From assembly GCA_963170155.1 (NCBI GenBank), contig CAUJGP010000003.1, forward strand, positions 1 through 64,000: DNA of 64,000 bases, in the 5' to 3' direction. The notes below the pieces were generated by a model. It saw only the letters and a program-made list of their open reading frames with translations, was not told the origin of the DNA and searched no databases. The DNA is from Bdellovibrionota bacterium. GTDB taxonomy: Bacteria; Bdellovibrionota; Bdellovibrionia; Bdellovibrionales; Bdellovibrionaceae. Position numbers and translations under genes: made by a program. Each line of letters begins with the position of its first letter. The stretch's first letter is position 1. This document shows positions 54,853 through 62,590 of the stretch, one piece after another.

Positions 54853-56037
54853 ATGTTAGCTATTTTCTTGAGTTTTGTTCCAGTTTTAACCGCGATTGTG
54901 GTCTTTTTTTCGACAGTGGAAGTTCACGCTTATCCTGAATTTATAGGGATGGGTTACACGGGTTGTATGACATGCCATTATAATGGAGCGGGAAATGGCG
55001 GATTGAATGATTATGGGAGAGGATTGTTTGCGGCGGAAATTGCCTCTAAATTACTTTGGAACTCCAAAAAAACAGATGAATCCCTTTCTGAGAAAAGTGG
55101 ATTTTTAGGATCAAAAACCCTTCCCTTTTGGTTTCGGCCCAGCTTGAAGTATCGTGGATTAACTTTAGAAAAAAATCCGGGAGGAAAAGAACTTCAAAGT
55201 AGAACCTACTATCAAATGCAGCAGGATTTTAATTTACATATACCCTTTAATGAAGAGCAAACATTGTTATTTGCTTTGAATTTGGGGACAGTCACAACAG
55301 AAGCCGCAGCCACCCCCAATAAAACTTTCTCTGGTAGCCTTATTTTAACTCGAGAACACTATTTAAGAGGCCAGATGACAGAGTATTTTTGGTTTTATCT
55401 GGGTATGATGGATAAGGTCTTTGGAATAAGGCACCCTGATCATACCGCTGTGAATCGCGGGTTTCTTGGTTTAGGCCAGAACGATCAGGTTCATGCCCTG
55501 GTGCTTCATTATGCCAAGGATTCCCATGAGTTTTTTTTCAATCCTTTTGTTGGCAATTTATTCGTGAAATCCAAAGCTCAGATACCAGGTTTTACAGTTC
55601 ATTATGAGCATGATATCGAAGAAATGTTTCGTGTGGGCGTAAGCTTCATGAGAGACCGAGATGCCGTTGCGGTTGAAAAAAATACTTTGGCTCTCTTATT
55701 AAAAAAAGGCATTCAAGGAGGGCATTCGCTTTTATTTGAAACAGGAATAAAAAATGCCGTTGGAAGTAATTCTAAAGCGACAAATAGTGCCTACATTTGG
55801 AGTCAAGCCACAATGAGATTTGTCAGAGGGTTGTTTTTTCAATCCAGTATGGAGTATTTTAAAGGGGATATTTCAAAGTTATCCACTGAAAACCTGCGCT
55901 TTGGCATTGGTCTCTTAGCTTTTCCTTTTCAAAGAGTGGAGTTCAGGGTTTCTGGTGTGAGTGGAAGAACAATCAATCCAGTGGTAGTAGATAAAGATTC
56001 TTGGGATTTGATGTCACAGTTACACTTATCGTTTTAA
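54853..56037 (+). CDS. Cytochrome c/outer-membrane barrel fusion
   Basis: A signal peptide (residues 1-26) is followed at once by a c-type haem site, GYTGCMTCHYNGAGNGGLNDYG (CxxCH at residues 38-42). About 330 residues of barrel-type strands then end in DLMSQLHLSF, a terminal Phe. This suggests a haem placed at the mouth of an outer-membrane pore, as for electron transfer to or from the surface. The pattern of YPEF, CxxCH, YGR recurs in other genomes as I remember, but a function is not established. Start-site signals are weak. Confidence 0.8.
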   Translation: MLAIFLSFVPVLTAIVVFFSTVEVHAYPEFIGMGYTGCMTCHYNGAGNGGLNDYGRGLFAAEIASKLLWNSKKTDESLSEKSGFLGSKTLPFWFRPSLKYRGLTLEKNPGGKELQSRTYYQMQQDFNLHIPFNEEQTLLFALNLGTVTTEAAATPNKTFSGSLILTREHYLRGQMTEYFWFYLGMMDKVFGIRHPDHTAVNRGFLGLGQNDQVHALVLHYAKDSHEFFFNPFVGNLFVKSKAQIPGFTVHYEHDIEEMFRVGVSFMRDRDAVAVEKNTLALLLKKGIQGGHSLLFETGIKNAVGSNSKATNSAYIWSQATMRFVRGLFFQSSMEYFKGDISKLSTENLRFGIGLLAFPFQRVEFRVSGVSGRTINPVVVDKDSWDLMSQLHLSF

Positions 56038-56145
56038 AGGCTATTGCTGCGAAAATGGATTTTTAATATTGCTCAATTGACGATAAAGTTATTGTAACTC
56101 ATTTGAAATTAGGATGTCGGTTGTCAGGTTGGTGTGGGGTGAACG

Positions 56146-56862
56146 GTGATTGTAAAAGCAGTTTTACTTTTTAATTTTATTTTTATTTTTTCTCATCTTC
56201 TTTGGTCACAGACCTCCATTCCAGCAACTGAGGTCCCTACGCCCACCTCAAATCAACAAGCGACATTGGATATGGCAGAAGCTCCAAAAGCTGAAGCAAA
56301 CTTGATAAAAAAACCATCATTACGACCCAGATTAAAACCAAGACTTAAAAAAACAACTTATCCCAACACCTTTGAGTGGTTTGTTATGGCAGGGATATGG
56401 AAAGAAAACTCTCTTTTGTTAAAAGACGACAGTACAGAATATAAAATAGATACGTTAAATACAGTGACTCGATTAGGGCTCATACATGTTTTTTATAATG
56501 CACGCTTGTTTGCTCGATATGGTCTTATTATTGGTCAGAGTGAGAATAGCAGTGCTGTGGATAATTTTGCTTATTTCCAGAGGTCGGTACTTTTAACTGG
56601 TGGTGAGTTAGCGCTAGGGTACCACCTTTTTTTTAATTCAGAAATAGCTTTGGGAGTATCACTTGGGGGTATTTACCGAACAATCAAGCATTCACTACCC
56701 AGCGAGGAATATCGATTCAAAACAACAGCGCAAGCAATTCCCAATCTATCGCTTGAGCTCTCATGGAAGTTGAGCGAAAAATGGATTTGGCGACAAAGTG
56801 TGGGAACACAGGGCAAACCTCTGGATACGCTTTGGTCAGCAGGTGTTAGTTTTCTTTTTTAG
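56146..56862 (+). CDS. Small outer-membrane beta-barrel protein
   Basis: Signal peptide ending about residue 21, a proline/lysine-rich linker (25-72, KKPSLRPRLKPRLKK) and a barrel of about eight predicted strands ending VSFLF. The GTG start follows GGGGTGA. It is separated by about 110 bases from the cytochrome-barrel gene and converges on the hybrid kinase. Probably an OmpW/OmpA-size barrel; no family assigned. Confidence 0.7.
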   Translation: MIVKAVLLFNFIFIFSHLLWSQTSIPATEVPTPTSNQQATLDMAEAPKAEANLIKKPSLRPRLKPRLKKTTYPNTFEWFVMAGIWKENSLLLKDDSTEYKIDTLNTVTRLGLIHVFYNARLFARYGLIIGQSENSSAVDNFAYFQRSVLLTGGELALGYHLFFNSEIALGVSLGGIYRTIKHSLPSEEYRFKTTAQAIPNLSLELSWKLSEKWIWRQSVGTQGKPLDTLWSAGVSFLF

Positions 56863-56892
56863 GAATGCAGTGAATGAAAAAATTGGGAATGC

Positions 56893-59451
56893 TTATTTTC
56901 CTAAACAAAATTGCGCAACAATATTAAGTAATGTATTGCGATTAACGGGCTTGCTGATGTGTTCATTAAATCCACCCATAAGGCATCGTTCTCGATCTTC
57001 TTGTAAGGCATTAGCTGTGAGAGCTATCATAGGAGCTTTAATCCCATTTTTGTGGAGTTCTTTCACTGTAGCATACCCATCCATGATTGGCATTTGGATA
57101 TCAATGATAAAAATATCAAAAGGACCTGAGCGGGTTTTTTCTAAAGCGGTTAATCCGTTATCAGCGATTTCTACAAAAGCGCCTGCTTTTTTAAGAATTT
57201 GGCTAATTAAAAATTGATTATCAGGTGAGTCTTCCACCAGTAAAATTTTAATGCCTTTAATAATGGGGGCACTTTGAGGGTAAGAAGGTGACTTCAATAA
57301 GGTTGAGGGAGCTCCTAAGGTTTTATTGGATGGAACTTGTGCTAATCGAGGGTCAATTGTAATAATGAAAGTGCTGCCTTTTCCTTTTTGACTCTCGCTT
57401 AAAATAATATCTCCTCCAAGAAGATTAGCAAATCGCTTTGATAAAACGAGGCCAAGACCTGTTCCGCCAAATTTACGAGTTGAAGAGGTATCCGCTTGCG
57501 AGAAGGGTTGAAATAGCTTGTCTCGTTCGTTGATGCTGATTCCAATGCCGGAGTCTTTGATGGTAAAGACCAAATGGGAGATTTGATTTTTTTCTATTGC
57601 TTTAGAAAGAATAATTTCTACCCCGCCTTGATCTGTGAATTTAATCGCATTTCCAATGATATTGAGTAAAATTTGTTTTAACCTGAGGGTATCTGTATTG
57701 ATGATTGTTGGGATACCCTGACCGTAGCAAACAGAGAGTTTTATCCCTTTTTGAGAAGCTTTCATACTCAGTGTCGCAACAACGTCTGAAATTAATTCCT
57801 GGAGGATGCAATTGCTATAAATAACATTGAGTTTTCCAGATTCTACTTTGGATAAATCAAGGATTTCATTGATAAGATTGAGAAGTAATTCTCCATTACG
57901 TTTAATGGCAGCGTTGAAGTTAGCTTGGCTTTCATCATCAATATTGGGATCTGTTAAAAGCTCTGCAAACCCTAAAATAGCAGCGAGAGGAGAGCGAATT
58001 TCGTGAGACATATTAGCGACAAAAGCGCTCTTTGCATCATTAGCGCTTTCGGCTTGATTTTTGGCTTGCTGTAGTTGGCCTAGGACGCGAACTCTCTCGG
58101 TGATATCTCTAATGAAACCATAGAAAATAAAGTGACCCCTTGATTTAACGGGAGTCACTGTCAATTCAATAGGAAAAATGGTTCCATCTTTTTTTAATCC
58201 TTCGAGTTCAAGTCTTTTATTAAGCATTCTTCCGTAGCCAGTATTTAAAAACTGATTAAAGCCGTTCCTGTGTTGTTGACGGTAGGAAATAGGAATAATC
58301 ATATCAGCCATCGGTTGGCCAATGGCTTCTACTTTAGTCCATCCGAATGTTTTTTCAGCCTGTGAGTTCCAGTGTGTGATAACGCCAAAATTATTAACTC
58401 CTAAGACGCAATCTAAAGCATTTTCTAAAACGCTATCTAGAATTTTGAGGTCTTGAACCTTTCTCAGGGCTAAAAGATTTTGAACGCGAGTGAGAATGAC
58501 TTCTGCTTGAAAGGGTTTGATAATGTAGTCCTGTAAACCTTTTCTAAAAAATTGGAATCGTAAAATATCCTCCGCATTTTCAGTAATAAAAATAAAAAGA
58601 GATTGGTTCAGTTCAGGAAAGGAACGAATCTTATTCAAGATAGTATTCCCATCCATCTTAGGAATGTTGAGTTCACATAAAATCAAATTGGGTTTGAATT
58701 GAAAGCATTTCTCAAGTCCTTCTAATCCATTCTGGGCAACTTCAACTTGATAAAAAGGCTTCAATAATTTTAAAAGAAATTGTAACAACTCGGGATTGTC
58801 TTCGATGACTAAAATTCGTTCTTTTTGACTTTCTAATGAATTAGAATCCTGTAACAGGAAATGATCTTGGCTTTCTTCAGAGGGGTTAATTAAAAAACTG
58901 TTGGCTTCTTCGCTTTGATGTAATTTTTCATGAGCTAATTTAAGGGCCGTTTCTATTAAAAAATCTGATGAAAGGGTGGAGGGCTCTTGCGTGGTTTTAC
59001 TTAGATTTATTTTCCTACGCTGAAAATTAATAAATTCAGTTACATCTTCTGTTTTGTGGATGATGTGAGTTAACTCGCCATTTTTTCCAAAAATAGGTGA
59101 GTTGATGACACTCCAATAGCGTTCTTCATAAACATTTTCATTCCCTGGTGCTTTGAGATCATATTTTTGAATATCCATCTTATTCGATGTTTTTGTTTGA
59201 ATAACTCGAGCCAAAGATGCAGATAAATTTTTAACGATAGTGTCTTGTTGTTCCCCTGGATTTTCATGAAAAATTTCAAAAAGGCCACGGTTTAACATGT
59301 CAGATCGTTTAGTTCTGGTAATGCGATTGAAAGAATCTGTCATGGCAACAATAGTAAATTTAGGATCGGGCAACAAAACCAAATAGTGAGCTGGACAGCT
59401 TTCAAAGAGTACTTGAAAGTCGAGACCATTCGTTGAATTTTGCTGTTTCAG
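56893..59451 (-). CDS. Hybrid sensor histidine kinase (PAS-REC-PAS-HisKA-HATPase-REC), probable CTG start
   Basis: A soluble 852-residue kinase: PAS (about 10-140), receiver (210-325), PAS with C-terminal motif (340-455), HisKA (SHEIRSPLAAI, His483), HATPase (NIIGNAIKFTDQGG, DSGIGI, GGTGLGL) and a C-terminal receiver (LLVEDS, FIIDIQMPIMDG with Asp). In the first receiver the phosphoacceptor is Glu260 (codon 58672-58674), so it is probably unphosphorylated or constitutively on. The PAS frame opens upstream of the first TTG at 59382; AGGGAGG on the minus strand precedes CTG at 59451, and no ATG, GTG or TTG lies between. No partner regulator adjacent. Confidence 0.88.
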   Translation of the reverse strand: MKQQNSTNGLDFQVLFESCPAHYLVLLPDPKFTIVAMTDSFNRITRTKRSDMLNRGLFEIFHENPGEQQDTIVKNLSASLARVIQTKTSNKMDIQKYDLKAPGNENVYEERYWSVINSPIFGKNGELTHIIHKTEDVTEFINFQRRKINLSKTTQEPSTLSSDFLIETALKLAHEKLHQSEEANSFLINPSEESQDHFLLQDSNSLESQKERILVIEDNPELLQFLLKLLKPFYQVEVAQNGLEGLEKCFQFKPNLILCELNIPKMDGNTILNKIRSFPELNQSLFIFITENAEDILRFQFFRKGLQDYIIKPFQAEVILTRVQNLLALRKVQDLKILDSVLENALDCVLGVNNFGVITHWNSQAEKTFGWTKVEAIGQPMADMIIPISYRQQHRNGFNQFLNTGYGRMLNKRLELEGLKKDGTIFPIELTVTPVKSRGHFIFYGFIRDITERVRVLGQLQQAKNQAESANDAKSAFVANMSHEIRSPLAAILGFAELLTDPNIDDESQANFNAAIKRNGELLLNLINEILDLSKVESGKLNVIYSNCILQELISDVVATLSMKASQKGIKLSVCYGQGIPTIINTDTLRLKQILLNIIGNAIKFTDQGGVEIILSKAIEKNQISHLVFTIKDSGIGISINERDKLFQPFSQADTSSTRKFGGTGLGLVLSKRFANLLGGDIILSESQKGKGSTFIITIDPRLAQVPSNKTLGAPSTLLKSPSYPQSAPIIKGIKILLVEDSPDNQFLISQILKKAGAFVEIADNGLTALEKTRSGPFDIFIIDIQMPIMDGYATVKELHKNGIKAPMIALTANALQEDRERCLMGGFNEHISKPVNRNTLLNIVAQFCLGK

Positions 59452-59792
59452 AAAACCTCCCTTATGAGGATTATCACAACTAAAAAGTCAAGCACTCGTC
59501 ATCACTGATGCTATTAATACTTAAAAATAAAAACTATATCTGAATAGCAATAAAACAGAGTTCATTGCGATTCAATACCGTTTGTGTTAAGCTTTCTTAA
59601 CATTTAGATTGGTATGAGTCATTTGATATAACTAAGAACTATCGTGTCGAGAATTTGTGACACTCTAATGATGGTTGCTTTTTAGTAGCAAGTTAAATTT
59701 TCCTTAACTAAATAGTTGTTAATTGTAAAGTTAATTTCAATCTTAATGAGGTAATAAAAGTAAATGAGAGTTAGGGAAGAAGCAAGTGAAAG
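59452..59792. other. Intergenic region upstream of the hybrid kinase
   Basis: 341 AT-rich bases between two minus-strand genes, so they hold the kinase promoter and possibly the terminator of waaA. Small dyads occur (GTTAAG/CTTAAC near 59588, TTGCT/AGCAA near 59677) but without convincing U-runs. No gene or RNA seen. Confidence 0.4.
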
Positions 59793-61118
59793 TTAGTCCA
59801 AATATTTTTGGAGTTCTTGAAATGTTTGTGCTGTAGCACCACATCGCTTTATGAAGGCTTCTTGGATTTGCCTTTTCATTTCTTGGAGATGGTTGTTGTC
59901 CCAACAACTAATAAGATGAATGTAATGCTGGAGGCCTTGGTGTTTTTCTGCAACGACCATAACAAAGGGATTTGTTTGATAGCTTAATTGAGAGAACTCT
60001 ATGGCTTCACGATTATTTTTATAATAAGGCCCCACAATCACTGGAAGACCGCAACCTAAAGCTTCCATAACACTATGAACTTGTCTTTTAAAGCTGCCCC
60101 CAATGAAGGCAATGTCAGCGAGTTGATACAACTCTGCAAGCCACCCTTTTTCATCAAAAATTAATAAAGAACATGAGGATGAAAGGGGTTTGTTTTTTTC
60201 TTCACTCCATAAGAGAAAAGGGATTTGGAGAAGATGAAGCTTTGCCTTTATTTTTTGAAGATGCACAGGGTGGCTCTCGTGAGGGACTATGATCCATTGG
60301 GATTGAGAGGGGCTTATTGATGTGAAACTGTCAAACAAGGCTTCTTCGTCTTCCTCCCAGGTTGATCCTGCAATAAAAACTTTACGCTGAGAGGATGCAA
60401 TCCAATCCCTAAGGTTCAGGGGAAGGGGACGTTGGAGTTCCAATCGTGTTTGTACTTGATCAAAACGAGGGTCACCTGTCACGTGGATTTCTGGGGCTTT
60501 TGAGATATGATTTTGAATCCAAGTGCGGTCTTCTTGGCTAACGACGCAAACTTCATTGAGATAGGGTAAGCACCATTGGCTCATGAAGCGTCCCAGCCCT
60601 TGAGTTTTTTTACTTCCTTCGGACCAAGTGGAGGCCACTAAAACTTTAGGAGTGTTATGGAGTGTTTTCAGAAGAGTGGGCCAGAGATCCGTTCGCGCAA
60701 TGATGAATAAATAGGGATTCAAGGTTTCTATAAATATTTGACAGGGCTTTGGCAAGTCCACTGGTAAAGGAGCCCAACCATCCAGTTCTGAAATCCGGGG
60801 AATAAGGTCAAGAGCTGATGTCGAAAAATAGGTGAGAAAAAGCAAGTCTTCAGGGTATTGAGATTTCCATAGTTTCAAAAGAGGTTTGATATACTCTACT
60901 TCACCGGATGCAGCATGAAACCAAATGCGCCGTTGGTTCGAATGAGGAGCTTTTTTCCAAACCAGGTGGGGGTGTCGGCGTTCTTTTTGGTATCTTTGCC
61001 ATTTAAGAGGGAGATATGGATTGAATACTCGCATTGAAAAAAATGTTATTCGAAGGAGAAAATGATAGAGAATAAAGATTATTTTATTTTTGAAAGGTTC
61101 TTTTGGCTTTATGGTCAT
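59793..61118 (-). CDS. waaA: 3-deoxy-D-manno-octulosonic acid transferase
   Basis: Adds Kdo to lipid A at the inner membrane, a family 30 glycosyltransferase. An N-terminal membrane-associated helix (about 12-33), WFHAASGEVEYIKPLL, FIIARTDLWPTLLK, TGDPRFDQV, IAGSTWEEDEEAL and VPHESHPVHLQ are the blocks seen, then the C-terminal IGGSFKRQVHSVMEALGCGLPVI. The usual Glu of the acceptor loop is Asp here (TDLWP), a conservative change. Its 441 residues are normal. It starts 28 bases after a heptosyltransferase gene, so both form an LPS-core operon. Confidence 0.92.
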   Translation of the reverse strand: MTIKPKEPFKNKIIFILYHFLLRITFFSMRVFNPYLPLKWQRYQKERRHPHLVWKKAPHSNQRRIWFHAASGEVEYIKPLLKLWKSQYPEDLLFLTYFSTSALDLIPRISELDGWAPLPVDLPKPCQIFIETLNPYLFIIARTDLWPTLLKTLHNTPKVLVASTWSEGSKKTQGLGRFMSQWCLPYLNEVCVVSQEDRTWIQNHISKAPEIHVTGDPRFDQVQTRLELQRPLPLNLRDWIASSQRKVFIAGSTWEEDEEALFDSFTSISPSQSQWIIVPHESHPVHLQKIKAKLHLLQIPFLLWSEEKNKPLSSSCSLLIFDEKGWLAELYQLADIAFIGGSFKRQVHSVMEALGCGLPVIVGPYYKNNREAIEFSQLSYQTNPFVMVVAEKHQGLQHYIHLISCWDNNHLQEMKRQIQEAFIKRCGATAQTFQELQKYLD

Positions 61119-61146
61119 GATGGATCCTAGTGGAATGGTTAATAGC

Positions 61147-62232
61147 TTACAGAGGGTGCCGTTGCGGATGATCTGGATATTGCTGAGCCCAGATTGTTTT
61201 GGCCTCTTTAAGAACAGCCTCGGGTGTGATTCCTACAAGGCACCATTGATGATGGGGATTTCGACAAGGGCCCTGTCCGTGTTTGCTGCAAGGGCGACAG
61301 TCTAACTGCAGTTCCATAATTTTTGTTTTATCTTTGCGAGAAGGGAATCCAAAAGGAGCTGGGCCCATCAGGGCAATGCAAGGGCGCCCTAATTGCTCCC
61401 CGGCATGAAGTAAGCCAGTGTCGTTCGCGATTAATAATTTTGAGTGTTTAATAACCTCAGCACTTTCACTCAGGCTCAATCGACCCGCAAGATTGATGAT
61501 ACGTTGAGGGTTGATTTGCTGCAACGACTCCAAGAACTGATCTTCTGGGCCTCCTAATAAAATAAAATTTATATTATTATCAGCAGCAAGCCATAATTCT
61601 AAAAGACTTTTCCAGTGAGCGAGAGGCCAACGTTTCAGTTCAAAAGCGGCGGAAGGGGCTAACGCCACAAAAGGATCTTGCAGGATTGAAAAGCGCGTTT
61701 CAAGAGCCAAGGTTATATTGGGGGGAAGAAATAATTGAGGTGCAGGAGGACTGTTTGAAGGAATATCCCATTTTTTTAAAGGCTCCAACAGATCTCTTTG
61801 GCCAGAAAAGGGTTGTTCAAAATAGTTAATTCTAAAACGGAACAGTAGAAAGCGTTTCCAGCGCTTGAGAGAGCGTCGAAGAATTTGAGGAATTTTGAAA
61901 GGTGTTTGAAAAAAACTTTTAGTCAAAAGATAAAAACAAAGAAATTGCGAACGCAGACTACGATGAGCATCGTAGATACGATCAAAAGATTCCGCATTTA
62001 ACTCTTTTCCTAATTTTAAAAGACCTGAAAACCCATTTTTTTTATCTAGGCCCCATGCCTTGGTGAGATGAGGATGATGTTCAATTAAAGGAACAAATTC
62101 AGACCGTGTAACCCAATGAATATGAGATTGGGGCCAGCGGTTATGAAGAGCATCAATGACACTGAGGGTTTGTAAGACATCTCCCAGGCTTGAAAAACGG
62201 ATAATTAAAATTTTTGGTGCATCGTTTGACAT
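61147..62232 (-). CDS. Heptosyltransferase (glycosyltransferase family 9)
   Basis: A 361-residue LPS core enzyme transferring ADP-heptose. ILIIRFSSLGDVLQTLSVI is the N-terminal family signature. VALAPSAAFELKRWPLAHW, FILLGGPEDQ and LLIANDTGLLHAGEQLGRPCIALMGPAPFGF are the donor-site blocks. A C-terminal cysteine group (DCRPCSKHGQGPCR with a later Cys) is notable. It could be WaaF- or WaaC-like; I cannot tell which. It precedes waaA in one operon. Confidence 0.92.
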   Translation of the reverse strand: MSNDAPKILIIRFSSLGDVLQTLSVIDALHNRWPQSHIHWVTRSEFVPLIEHHPHLTKAWGLDKKNGFSGLLKLGKELNAESFDRIYDAHRSLRSQFLCFYLLTKSFFQTPFKIPQILRRSLKRWKRFLLFRFRINYFEQPFSGQRDLLEPLKKWDIPSNSPPAPQLFLPPNITLALETRFSILQDPFVALAPSAAFELKRWPLAHWKSLLELWLAADNNINFILLGGPEDQFLESLQQINPQRIINLAGRLSLSESAEVIKHSKLLIANDTGLLHAGEQLGRPCIALMGPAPFGFPSRKDKTKIMELQLDCRPCSKHGQGPCRNPHHQWCLVGITPEAVLKEAKTIWAQQYPDHPQRHPL

Positions 62233-62590
62233 AGTTTAATTTAATCTTTTCTCGGGATTTCGTCTATGGCAAAGTCGCTCATTGAGTTCTGATTTTAAAC
62301 CTTCATAGGTTATACTTTTGCGAATAAAAAATAGGTTTATGGCCTTCTGTGCATCAAGCGAAGCGGTTGTATTTCTCTGTTGAAATAAGAGATTTGAGCG
62401 AGGTTACAAAGAAAGCAAAAGCCTCATTGTGTCTGCTTTAAGGATATTTAAGAGTTTGAGCCTAGGGGGTAGGAAAATTTTATCCACCAGAGGGAACATT
62501 TTTTTGTACATTGTGATTTTGATGGATTTTTGCTCACTCTGAGGCCATAAATTCTCAAAGGGTTTTTTAGTCAGTTTCTAAGGGGGTGGA
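62233..62590. other. Intergenic region between divergent LPS and barrel genes
   Basis: 358 bases that must contain promoters for the heptosyltransferase operon (minus) and for the barrel gene (plus). I see AGGGGG directly before the ATG at 62591 and no reliable -35/-10 pair, RNA gene or repeat. Confidence 0.4.
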
